NCBI GenBank assembly: GCA_934462775.1
Contig: CAKSIR010000106.1
Coordinates: forward strand, 1 to 8,068
DNA: 8,068 nt
Source of the DNA: an uncultured Ruminiclostridium sp.
GTDB taxonomy: Bacteria; Bacillota; Clostridia; Oscillospirales; Ruminococcaceae
Direction of reading: 5' to 3'
The notes beneath the pieces were generated by a model. That model was not told the origin of the DNA. It saw only the letters and a list, made by a program, of their open reading frames with translations, and searched no databases. A program made the translations under genes and the position numbers. Shown here in pieces: positions 1 to 5,730 of the stretch. How positions within the stretch are numbered: position 1 is the stretch's first letter; each line of letters opens with the position of its first letter.

Positions 1-1
1 G

Positions 2-673
2 AGCAAGGTTGCCGATGAAATAGCCAACGAGGAGGTTCCTCCGGATTTTGACAATATGCCGGCAGAGGTCATGAAGCGCGAAGAACGCGAAATGCCGCAG
101 ATAATCATAATTATCGCTATTGCAGTGGTGGCAGTTGTTCTGGGGTTCCTGAGCTGCCTCCTGATTAACGGAAAGCTTGTTAAATCAGGCGAACAGGCAT
201 TTGCCGAACAGGCAGCCGACGCTATGCAGAGCACTCTCGGCGAAAAGCAGCAGTTTGTTGTTTTTGAAGCATATTCAAGAATACGCGCCGGCAAAAGCGA
301 ATGTATAATTTTCGGCGGCGTAAAAACAGGCTTCGGCACAATGGAAAATCATCTGTACAGAGTTCTTGTCGAAAACGAAAATCCGTCTGTTATCAGGGTT
401 TTCTACGAGTTTGACGAAGAGCATTACAATCAGCTCAAGGACAGCAGCGACAGCACCGACAGGATACAGGCAAGCGTACTTAAAAACTACGCTGATGAAT
501 TTGACCGCGAGGTTGCCGAAATCAGAAACGGAACAGGCGGCTGGACAAAGGCGGACGCAGGCGACATAAACAGAATTATCGAGGACAGTCCCGCGCCGAA
601 GGGCAATGTCACCGAGGAGATTGCAGCTAAGAGCTACTCCGAGCCTGACGATGTGGAGGACGTTTATGAGTAA
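2..673 (+). CDS. single-pass membrane protein, 3' part (partial, function unknown)
   Basis: The reading frame is open from the left edge, giving 223 visible residues, so the gene probably starts outside the window. The first visible ATG (position 56) has a GGAGG 20 nt upstream, too far to act as its ribosome binding site. The visible protein has a charged, probably cytoplasmic N-terminal stretch, one strong transmembrane helix at about residues 34-56 (rich in Ile, Val and Ala), then about 165 residues of soluble, acidic domain with no cysteine pair or catalytic motif that I recognise. The domain has a mixed strand/helix look (FVVFEAYSRI, then HLYRVLVENE) and ends in a flexible acidic tail. 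Topology suggests the C-terminal domain is outside the membrane, but this is inference. The gene overlaps the following receiver gene by 8 nt, which suggests translational coupling and a possible signalling link. I do not recognise the family. Confidence 0.75.
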   Translation, partial: SKVADEIANEEVPPDFDNMPAEVMKREEREMPQIIIIIAIAVVAVVLGFLSCLLINGKLVKSGEQAFAEQAADAMQSTLGEKQQFVVFEAYSRIRAGKSECIIFGGVKTGFGTMENHLYRVLVENENPSVIRVFYEFDEEHYNQLKDSSDSTDRIQASVLKNYADEFDREVAEIRNGTGGWTKADAGDINRIIEDSPAPKGNVTEEIAAKSYSEPDDVEDVYE

Positions 674-1028
674 GCCTGTTGTTCTGGCAATTGACGATAC
701 CGTTTCTGCCTTGAAATACTATAACGAAGCCTTGAGCGAACAGTACAGCGTTTCCTGCGCAAAATCGGGAGCGCTTGCACTCCGCTATCTTGAAAATCAT
801 ATCCCCGACATTATACTGCTGGACTGGCATATGCCCGAAATGAGCGGCAAGGATACTATCGCCGAAATCAAGAAGATATATCCGGAGGTTCCCGTGATAA
901 TCATCAGCGGCGACTCGAACATCGTTGTCGACCGCAAGAAAATCGGCGCAGCCGACATTGCCGACAAAAGCATTAAGCCCGAACAGCTTTGCTTTCTTAT
1001 ATCAAGATACCTGAACCGCGGCATATAA
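666..1028 (+). CDS. stand-alone response regulator receiver (CheY-like)
   Basis: A 120-residue protein made only of a receiver domain, with no output domain. The acidic pair D10-D11 and the phospho-acceptor D53 (in LLDWHMPEMSG) match the family, as do S81 in the conserved Thr/Ser place and K104-P105 at the end of strand 5. Such single-domain receivers pass phosphate from a histidine kinase to a partner protein, or act by binding one. The ATG at 666 is chosen because GGAGGA lies 5 nt upstream and the protein then begins right at the first strand. A longer start at 606 would add about 20 residues that only shadow the previous gene. The gene overlaps the upstream membrane-protein gene by 8 nt. 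No kinase is visible, so the partner must lie elsewhere. The assignment to the receiver family is firm; its pathway is unknown. Confidence 0.93.
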   Translation: MSKPVVLAIDDTVSALKYYNEALSEQYSVSCAKSGALALRYLENHIPDIILLDWHMPEMSGKDTIAEIKKIYPEVPVIIISGDSNIVVDRKKIGAADIADKSIKPEQLCFLISRYLNRGI

Positions 1029-1062
1029 ATGTAACCGCAATCCGTTACGGGCTGCATTTTTT
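1029..1062 (+). terminator. probable weak rho-independent terminator
   Basis: Directly after the receiver stop codon an imperfect hairpin can form between ATGTAACCG and CGGGCTGCAT (a G-U pair, one mismatch and a bulge), followed by six T residues. A shorter stem GTAAC/GTTAC is also possible. The stem is weak, but the position and T-run fit the end of this transcription unit, and a new promoter follows. Confidence 0.4.
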
Positions 1063-1134
1063 ATTAAACCGTAATATATTTTTATTGAGATTTTATCCAT
1101 GTTCACCAAATAATCATAATTTATTACATTCCGG

Positions 1135-1163
1135 TTGATTTTTATACAAAAATGTTTTATAAT
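1135..1163 (+). promoter_or_regulatory. sigma-A-type promoter of the CmpB/HD operon
   Basis: TTGATT (1135-1140) and a perfect TATAAT (1158-1163) are separated by exactly 17 nt. The predicted start of transcription is near 1170, about 30 nt before the ATG at 1201. This rules out in-frame starts further upstream, such as the TTG at 1135, which is the -35 box itself. Confidence 0.85.
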
Positions 1164-1200
1164 GTATTATGTAGAAGTGGAATTATTTTGGGGTACATAT

Positions 1201-1899
1201 ATGGAAAAATATGGGATAGAACACTGGATGTTCTTTTTCTTCCTGTTTACATTCATTGGGTGGATTCAGGAATCGACAATAGAATCTGTTTATCATAGAA
1301 AGCTGATAAACAGAGGCTTCCTTAAAGGACCGTATATTCCGATTTACGGCGTGGGCGGCTGCACTATGCTTATTTGCTGCCTTCCGTTCAAGGAAAATCC
1401 GTTCTTTGTTTTCCTTGCAGGTATGTTCAGCTGCACGGTGCTTGAATACTTCACGGGTTGGCTGATGGAAACCATTTTCAAAAAGCAGTTCTGGGATTAC
1501 AGTATGTTGAAATTCACATACAAAAACAGAATTTCGCTGGTTTCATCTATCTTTTGGGGAATACTTTCACTGTTCATGGTTTACATTCTCAGCGAACTGT
1601 CGGAAAAGCTGTGCTTTTCAATAGATCACAACATAATTGTAATCATTGACATCGTTATGCTTACAGCAATGAGCATTGATTTTCTCCTTGCGGTAAACAG
1701 GCAGATGCACCTCAGGGAGCTAATAAAAAACCTTTCTGCCGAGCAGATTCACGAGCTGTTTCTTGAAAAGCGCTCTCAGGTTGGCGCAATGTGCCAGAAG
1801 CGCAAGGAAATGCTCATGCGCAGAATCGGACGGTTCGGCTTTGTGAACATTGACCGCGATGACTACAACGACTTCGATAAGGAAGATAAGGACGAATAA
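1201..1899 (+). CDS. CmpB-family polytopic membrane protein (putative ABC-transporter type IV / DUF1113 family)
   Basis: A 232-residue protein with about five hydrophobic segments: near residues 8-23, 47-65, 68-92, 112-134 and 141-160. These are followed by a charged cytoplasmic tail of about 65 residues ending in an Asp/Glu/Lys-rich stretch. The N-terminal part shows the family pattern: an aromatic first helix ending in GWIQE, then RGFLKGPYIPIYGVGG, and later GWLMETIFKKQFWDYS. The family name implies ABC transport, but no ATP-binding protein is visible next to it and the real activity of the family is not established. The start at 1201 is set by the promoter just upstream and by GGGG 7 nt before the ATG; the ribosome site is weak. 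The stop overlaps the start of the HD gene (TAATG), so the two are probably translated together. A role as membrane partner of that enzyme is inference. Confidence 0.88.
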   Translation: MEKYGIEHWMFFFFLFTFIGWIQESTIESVYHRKLINRGFLKGPYIPIYGVGGCTMLICCLPFKENPFFVFLAGMFSCTVLEYFTGWLMETIFKKQFWDYSMLKFTYKNRISLVSSIFWGILSLFMVYILSELSEKLCFSIDHNIIVIIDIVMLTAMSIDFLLAVNRQMHLRELIKNLSAEQIHELFLEKRSQVGAMCQKRKEMLMRRIGRFGFVNIDRDDYNDFDKEDKDE

Positions 1900-2381
1900 T
1901 GAAACGTGAAAACGAGTTCAGGGAAGCTCTTGCGCCGATCGTAAATAACGAGCTTATGCAAAAGTCGAAAACCTTTGTCCAGCACGGAAATGTGTCAGTT
2001 TTCACCCACAGCATGGCGGTTGCGCAATACAGCGTAAGGCTGGCGGAATTTCTGCACATAAAATACGACTTTTCCGCCCTTGCAAGAGGTGCGGTGCTGC
2101 ACGATTTTTTCCTGTACGACTGGCATAAAACCAGCAACATCGGCGATGGTCTGCATGGGTTTGCACACCCGAAAACAGCCGCACGCAATGCAAAAAACGT
2201 GTTTCACATAAACAAAAAAGAACACGACATTATAAGAAAGCATATGTGGCCGCTAACGCTGCTAAATATACCGACCTGCCGCGAAAGCTGGCTGGTATGC
2301 GCGGTTGACAAATACTGTTCCGCTCTGGAAACTCTCAAAATCAACAAATACAGCAACAAAAGCTTTCATGATTATATCTGA
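1899..2381 (+). CDS. HD-domain metal-dependent phosphohydrolase
   Basis: A 160-residue protein covering a single HD domain. The metal ligands expected of the superfamily are visible: H37 (THSMAVAQYS), H68-D69 (LHDFFLYDWH), further histidines H86/H90 and H115 (RKHMWPL), and D137 (CAVDKYC). HD proteins of this kind hydrolyse phosphate esters of nucleotides or other small molecules; the substrate cannot be read from the sequence. The Firmicutes subgroup with YDWH, LHGF.HP and HMWPL is one I recognise as conserved but without a known function. The ATG overlaps the stop of the membrane-protein gene by 1 nt and has AAGGA 6 nt upstream, so translation is probably coupled. A strong terminator follows 5 nt after the stop. 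The length is normal and no key residue is missing. Confidence 0.88.
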   Translation: MKRENEFREALAPIVNNELMQKSKTFVQHGNVSVFTHSMAVAQYSVRLAEFLHIKYDFSALARGAVLHDFFLYDWHKTSNIGDGLHGFAHPKTAARNAKNVFHINKKEHDIIRKHMWPLTLLNIPTCRESWLVCAVDKYCSALETLKINKYSNKSFHDYI

Positions 2382-2386
2382 ATACA

Positions 2387-2412
2387 ATCCCGATACCGCG
2401 TCGGGATTTTTT
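2387..2412 (+). terminator. rho-independent terminator of the CmpB/HD operon
   Basis: Perfect stem ATCCCGA / TCGGGAT with a 7-nt loop (TACCGCG), followed by a run of six T residues. It begins 5 nt after the HD gene stop. Confidence 0.92.
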
Positions 2413-2472
2413 CTTTGGCAAATGTTAATTGACATATAGAATAAAAAAATGTGAAAAAAGCGTAAAAAATAG

Positions 2473-2555
2473 TTTTCAACAGTAAAAGGCTAAAAAAGCC
2501 GTTAATAGGGCGTTTTACAAGCGAAATGCAACGTAAAAAAGTGCAATGTTGAAAA
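2473..2555. repeat. 9-bp inverted repeat enclosing smaller hairpins
   Basis: TTTTCAACA (2473-2481) and TGTTGAAAA (2547-2555) are perfect complements 65 nt apart. Inside lie GTAAAA (2482-2487) and TTTTAC (2513-2518), which also pair and enclose GGC/GCC. Nested pairing of this sort would fit a branched RNA, but the arms are A/T-rich and chance is possible. Confidence 0.4.
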
Positions 2556-2631
2556 TTCTGTTTGTCAAAAGAAAACGAGGCAATTTGCTCCATTTTTCTG
2601 TTGTTAAGCTGTTTTATAAAACCGTTTAAAT

Positions 2632-2684
2632 GTTGCTAAATGGCCTTACAAAGCGGTTTAGCGACAATCAAACAAGTAAACCGC
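2632..2684. repeat. two competing hairpins sharing one segment
   Basis: GCGGTTTA (2653-2660) is a perfect complement of TAAACCGC (2677-2684) with a 16-nt loop. The overlapping segment TTAGCGAC (2658-2665) can instead pair along all 8 positions, with one G-U, with GTTGCTAA (2632-2639). The two stems exclude each other because they share 2658-2660. Confidence 0.4.
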
Positions 2685-2702
2685 AAATCAATGAGCGTTT
2701 TT

Positions 2703-2757
2703 TGTCGAGCAACACGAGCAACCAAATACGAGTTTACAAGCAACAAGTTTCTCGACA
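2703..2757. repeat. 7-bp inverted repeat containing a tandem CGAGCAAC duplication
   Basis: TGTCGAG (2703-2709) and CTCGACA (2751-2757) are perfect complements 41 nt apart. The octamer CGAGCAAC occurs twice in tandem with a 9-bp period (2706-2713 and 2715-2722), and a split copy (CGAG ... GCAAC) follows inside the loop. Confidence 0.4.
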
Positions 2758-2787
2758 CGATATAAAAAAGCTAAAACGGTTATTTAA

Positions 2788-3019
2788 AAGGTAAAAAACG
2801 AGGCTGGTAAAGGTTATCACACTTTTTCCTTGTTCCAGCAGGTCACAGACAGCGCCAAGATCGTATATACGCTTTATCTGTTCCTTTGCTGCCATATAAG
2901 CATGCATTATTCTTGGCTTCGTCTGGATTTTTCACATAATCTACTTTATTTTCGGAATTAAGACCCTGAAAGAAGAAGCCACGGAAATCAGCGAGCAAAT
3001 TCTTGATGAGAACATATAA
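2788..3019 (+). pseudogene. possible frameshifted remnant of a small membrane protein
   Basis: Two short open stretches on the plus strand join if one base near 2905 is treated as an insertion. The first (to about 2904) reads QQVTDSAKIVYTLYLFLCC; the second (2906-3019) continues with a hydrophobic stretch LGFVWIFHIIYFIFGI and then TLKEEATEISEQILDENI to a TAA. The join would give two short membrane helices and a charged C-terminal helix. The stop lies 4 nt before a hairpin, as expected for a real gene end. The second stretch has no ATG, GTG or TTG start of its own, and no start with a ribosome site is visible upstream. The complementary strand is also open in the same codon register with the same shift, so the strand is not certain. 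The family is not recognised. Confidence 0.35.
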
Positions 3020-3053
3020 AAACGCGCTGATACTCGCAATCGGGTATCAGCGC
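3018..3053 (-). terminator. rho-independent terminator of the kinase gene, possibly bidirectional
   Basis: Perfect 10-bp stem GCGCTGATAC / GTATCAGCGC with a 10-nt loop. On the minus strand it begins 4 nt after the kinase stop and is followed by G and five T residues. Read on the plus strand it follows the TAA at 3017-3019 and leads into CGCTTTATTTT, so it may also stop rightward transcription. Confidence 0.88.
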
Positions 3054-3057
3054 CGCT

Positions 3058-3942
3058 TTATTTTCTGCTTTCTATTATTCTGTTCACCTTTTCAAGCGTG
3101 GGAGGATTTTCGGCAATGGGGTAAGCTGTGCAGGCACAGCCTGCTGTTGCACAGGCGAATTCCACCGTTTCGTCGTCGTTCATTCCCTTGTCAAGAGCAT
3201 ATATAGTTCCCGCTTTAAAGCTGTCGCCTGCCCCTAATGTGCTGACAACGTCAAGAGAGTACGGCTTAAAGTATTTTGGCGGTTGGTTTTTTCTGCCATA
3301 CATTACCTCGTTTTCGCCCATTGTGAAAATTACAAGACCGTCGGTATTTTGAGTATACAATCCGAACAGCTCCTCGTAGCTCATGCCAGGATAATTGCCG
3401 TCAAGGTGCTGATGCGAAACCGCATTTATCGCACAATATCTGTTCATGTCACTGTCGTAAGCGCAATCGATTGTAGCGTACTTTTTGCCGAGCCTTTTGC
3501 AGATATGGGCAATTTTATCGCCGTAAAACGGATCCGCTCCAACAACATTCGCTTTAGCAATCATAGCCTCGTCAGGCTCCCCGAACCATCTTATTTTCAG
3601 CGAATTAAGCCTGCCGAACTCGCCGAAACAGGTTCTTGTATCTCTGTCAATTATTATATTATCTGTAACGCCGGCAAAATCCGCATTATAGCATATTCCG
3701 CTCAAATCAACATTTTTATCTGCAAAGTATTCCCTTATAACTTTATCATTTTCAGTACCCGTATCCGTTCCGCCAAGCGAAAGCTCGCAGCCGAAGCCTG
3801 CAAGGATTGCGGCAGCCGTGCCTGTTTCGCCGCCAACAAGAAAATGGCTTTCCTTTATTTCGGCATAACCGTCAGCAGGCGGATATTTATCCCACAGCAA
3901 AAACGACCGCGACGTGATAACTACTCCGTATAGATAAATCAT
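3058..3942 (-). CDS. PfkB-family carbohydrate/nucleoside kinase
   Basis: A 294-residue cytosolic kinase of the ribokinase-like (PfkB) fold, which uses ATP to phosphorylate a sugar or nucleoside hydroxyl. The C-terminal family signature is clear: DVVSTLGAGDSFKAG at residues 231-245, with G237-A238-G239 forming the anion hole and D240 the expected catalytic base. The N-terminal glycine motif is present as GGETGTAAAILAGFG (37-51), but threonine T42 stands where most family members have asparagine. The usual substrate-binding Asp near residue 12 is also not evident. The substrate cannot be named. Start: ATG at 3942 with AAAGGAG 6 nt upstream. The gene has its own promoter with a palindrome (3973-4001) and also lies 63 nt below the acetyltransferase gene with no terminator between, so read-through from the upstream cluster is possible. 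Confidence 0.9.
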   Translation of the reverse strand: MIYLYGVVITSRSFLLWDKYPPADGYAEIKESHFLVGGETGTAAAILAGFGCELSLGGTDTGTENDKVIREYFADKNVDLSGICYNADFAGVTDNIIIDRDTRTCFGEFGRLNSLKIRWFGEPDEAMIAKANVVGADPFYGDKIAHICKRLGKKYATIDCAYDSDMNRYCAINAVSHQHLDGNYPGMSYEELFGLYTQNTDGLVIFTMGENEVMYGRKNQPPKYFKPYSLDVVSTLGAGDSFKAGTIYALDKGMNDDETVEFACATAGCACTAYPIAENPPTLEKVNRIIESRK

Positions 3943-3972
3943 AGCATACTCCTTTATTGTACTTGTTGCTGT

Positions 3973-4001
3973 ATTTTACCCTAAATACTTTCGAAAGTCA
4001 A
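3973..4001 (-). promoter_or_regulatory. sigma-A-type promoter of the kinase gene
   Basis: On the minus strand TTGACT (3996-4001) and TAAAAT (3973-3978) are separated by 17 nt. The predicted start lies near 3966, some 24 nt before the kinase ATG. The -35 box begins 4 nt past the stop codon of the acetyltransferase gene. Confidence 0.75.
3987..3998. promoter_or_regulatory. 12-bp perfect palindrome in the kinase promoter, candidate operator
   Basis: ACTTTCGAAAGT is a perfect palindrome lying in the spacer and overlapping the -35 box of the kinase promoter. A bound protein would block polymerase. The central CG with A/T flanks resembles operators of LacI-type sugar regulators in general shape, but no regulator gene is present here and the match to a family is inference. 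Confidence 0.45.
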
Positions 4002-4005
4002 TACC

Positions 4006-4440
4006 TCAATCGCCTTTTATAAACTGAACGTAAGGCAGCTCTCTGAAGCCTGTGCGCTTGTAGAGCCTGATTGCAGCCTCATTATCGGGTTCAGCCTCCA
4101 GCCTCAGTCTTGCCGTATCCGCAATTGAATCAAGATATACAAAAAAGTCAGTGCCTATTCCCTTGCCTCTGAATTTTTCCCGAATGTATATTTCCTCAAG
4201 CCAGATAACGATTCCGCCTGCCTCGTTGCTCCATGTTTTAGCAAGCAGCGCGTAGCCCGCCGCCTCGCCATCATGCTCAAAAATATAGCAGTCCGCATAA
4301 GGCGTGCCTTTTGTGAGCTGTTCAAAGGTTCTCTCATAATTCTCGTTCGGAATTGCGTGAGCCACTGCATTGCTTGAATAAAACTCCTTTGAAAGCTGAA
4401 TGTATATTTCCCTGTCTTCGGGTTCGATTTTTCTGTACAT
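4006..4440 (-). CDS. GNAT-family N-acetyltransferase
   Basis: A 144-residue single-domain GNAT enzyme that would move an acetyl group from acetyl-CoA to an amine; the substrate is unknown. The acetyl-CoA pyrophosphate-binding loop is plain: R91-G-K-G-I-G96 after the strand IWLEEIYI, with N-E-A-A-I-R-L-Y-K-R-T-G-F near the C-terminus as motif B. Start: the ATG at 4440 has AAGGAG 6 nt upstream, and the protein then opens with a normal first strand. A start 13 codons further upstream (4479) would lie inside the terminator hairpin and is rejected. The gap from the U32 gene is short and holds that hairpin right up to the ribosome binding site, so expression probably depends on read-through. No terminator separates it from the kinase gene downstream. 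Confidence 0.9.
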   Translation of the reverse strand: MYRKIEPEDREIYIQLSKEFYSSNAVAHAIPNENYERTFEQLTKGTPYADCYIFEHDGEAAGYALLAKTWSNEAGGIVIWLEEIYIREKFRGKGIGTDFFVYLDSIADTARLRLEAEPDNEAAIRLYKRTGFRELPYVQFIKGD

Positions 4441-4454
4441 ATTATTCTCCTTAT

Positions 4455-4485
4455 AAAAAATGCTGTATGCTTTTGGCAAACAGCA
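4455..4485 (-). terminator. hairpin terminator after the U32 gene (attenuator-like position)
   Basis: On the minus strand the stem TGCTGT / ACAGCA continues past one mismatch into TGC / GCA with a CAAAA loop, followed by six T residues. It starts 6 nt after the U32 stop and ends within about 10 nt of the ribosome binding site of the acetyltransferase gene. The plus-strand reading is followed by TTTT only. Confidence 0.8.
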
Positions 4486-4491
4486 TTTTAC

Positions 4492-5730
4492 TTAATAATT
4501 GTGGTTGTTGCGTTCGATTATTTTTTCTGACAGCTTATCAATAACATCTCGGCGCAGGCTGTTCACTGCCGACGCGCTCAAAATAAGCCCGCTGTCGATA
4601 TTGCAGGATACTTTGCCCGGTTCAAATACCGTTCCCCCAAGCTTTGACAGCCTTGCGGCAATATCCTCAGCCGTACTTGGCTTGTTTATCGCCTGCTGCG
4701 GAACGCCGCCTGTTACCGTGACGCTTACACCGCTGCACTCGGCGGTGCATTCAGACGGCTGACCGTCATGAATTTCCGCGGAAATATCAACGCTGTAACG
4801 CTTGTAAACGTCCTTATAAAGCTGCTTCAGCTCGTTTATTGCCTTAGGCGCGGCTGTAACGTCCTCCTTGGTGCGGACTCCCTGCATTTTTTCAAAGGTG
4901 CCGTTGTAGTAGCTGTCGGTAAAACCGCTTCTCGAAAAAACCGCGCGGAGATTTTCCATGTCGGGAGTTTCTCCCGCAAGCGCTTTTCGGCAGGCTGTTA
5001 CGGCTGCCGCAACGTATTCGGGACGTTTCATTCTTCCCTCTATCTTAACCGATGCAACGCCTATTTTTTCAATTTCCCGCAAATGCAGAATAAGCGACAA
5101 ATCCTTAAGGGAAAGCACATTTTCCCTTTTATCGCAGGTAAAGTTCAGGCGGCAGGGCTGTGCGCAAAGTCCGCGGTTACCGCTTCTTCCGCCAAGCATT
5201 GCCGACATATAGCACTGTCCGCTCAGACATACGCAGATGGCGCCATGAACGAAAATCTCGGTTTCAATATCAACCGATTTTACAACCCGCTCAATCTCCT
5301 TAAGGGACATTTCCCTTGCAAGAACAACACGGGAAAATCCTGCTTCCTTAGCCATTTCAGCGCCGCTTACCGAAGTGACGGTCATCTGCGTTGAGGCATG
5401 GAGCGGAATGTCGGCGATTTTCTTTATAGTTTTTGCAACGCCGAAATCCTGCACGATAACCGCGTCAACTCCGCAGTCAGCAATCATTTCCACCGTTTTT
5501 TCCAGCTTGTCAAGCTCTGTGTCGAAAACCAGAGTATTCAGCGCAACATGAACCTTTACCCCCGAAAGGTGACAAAGTCTAACTGCCTCTCTGAGCTGTT
5601 CGGGAGTGAAATTCTCCGCATTTCTGCGTGCGGAAAATGCGGTTTCGCCCAGATAAACGGCGTTTGCGCCTGAATTTACCGCCGCAGTAAGGCTTTCAGC
5701 TCCGCCGCAGGGTGCAAGTATTTCAAGCAT
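4492..5730 (-). CDS. U32-family protein, RlhA-like (probable RNA base hydroxylase), short form
   Basis: A 412-residue U32 protein. Despite the name peptidase, characterised members (RlhA, TrhP, UbiU/V) are iron-sulfur enzymes or partners that hydroxylate RNA bases or ubiquinone precursors. The U32 signature EIFVHGAICVCLSGQCYMS is at residues 158-176, followed by GGRSGNRGLCAQPCR; C166, C173, C189 and C193 are the likely cluster ligands. Residues about 315-402 look like the DUF3656 domain typical of RlhA-type proteins (AINKPSTAEDIAARLSKLGG, then VNSLRRDVIDKL). RlhA-type proteins usually go on for a further 200-400 residues after this domain; this one stops, with a terminator 6 nt later, so it is a natural short form or an old truncation. 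The gene overlaps zapA by 8 nt, with only a weak ribosome site (AAGG about 9 nt upstream), so translation is probably coupled. Confidence 0.9.
   Translation of the reverse strand: MLEILAPCGGAESLTAAVNSGANAVYLGETAFSARRNAENFTPEQLREAVRLCHLSGVKVHVALNTLVFDTELDKLEKTVEMIADCGVDAVIVQDFGVAKTIKKIADIPLHASTQMTVTSVSGAEMAKEAGFSRVVLAREMSLKEIERVVKSVDIETEIFVHGAICVCLSGQCYMSAMLGGRSGNRGLCAQPCRLNFTCDKRENVLSLKDLSLILHLREIEKIGVASVKIEGRMKRPEYVAAAVTACRKALAGETPDMENLRAVFSRSGFTDSYYNGTFEKMQGVRTKEDVTAAPKAINELKQLYKDVYKRYSVDISAEIHDGQPSECTAECSGVSVTVTGGVPQQAINKPSTAEDIAARLSKLGGTVFEPGKVSCNIDSGLILSASAVNSLRRDVIDKLSEKIIERNNHNY

Larger units (their letters stand above)
2413..2787. other. AT-rich gene-free region with several inverted repeats
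   Basis: No convincing gene lies here: frames are short, low in complexity and lack ribosome binding sites. A leftward frame over 2372-2593 runs through the operon terminator and is judged spurious. The stretch is dense in A/T and in inverted repeats, listed as separate entries: 2473-2555, 2632-2684 and 2703-2757. A TTGACA occurs at 2429-2434 but no -10 box stands at a useful distance. The region could be a structured RNA, the scar of a lost element, or simple AT-rich spacer; the sequence alone does not decide. Confidence 0.5.

Noticed and set aside
31..42. Small GGAGG/CCTCC hairpin near the left edge as a regulatory site
   Set aside because: It lies inside an open coding frame, has a 2-nt loop, and is badly spaced from any start codon.
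1135..1200. Extension of the CmpB-family gene to a TTG start at 1135
   Set aside because: The TTG is the -35 box of a strong promoter, and the first in-frame ATG downstream lies in the -10 box. The transcript starts near 1170, so translation starts at 1201.
2429..2434. Perfect TTGACA as a promoter for an RNA in the 2413-2787 region
   Set aside because: No -10-like hexamer stands 15-19 nt downstream.
2372..2593. Leftward open frame of 73 codons
   Set aside because: It reads through the terminator of the HD operon, is low in complexity, and has no ribosome binding site.
2706..2722. Tandem CGAGCAAC as the start of a CRISPR array or integration site
   Set aside because: Only two full copies with a 1-nt gap, no spacers, and no cas, integrase or transposase gene in the window.
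3283..3933. Long rightward open frame of 216 codons
   Set aside because: It lies antisense to the PfkB kinase gene, whose motifs are plain; it has no ribosome site or domain of its own.
4440..4480. Promoter for the acetyltransferase gene inside the hairpin (TTGCCA, 17 nt, TTATAA on the minus strand)
   Set aside because: It would put the transcription start at the start codon and lose the good AAGGAG site; the boxes are better explained as hairpin and T-run.
4768..5394. Long rightward open frame of 208 codons
   Set aside because: It is antisense to the U32 gene with its conserved signature, and the encoded sequence looks random.
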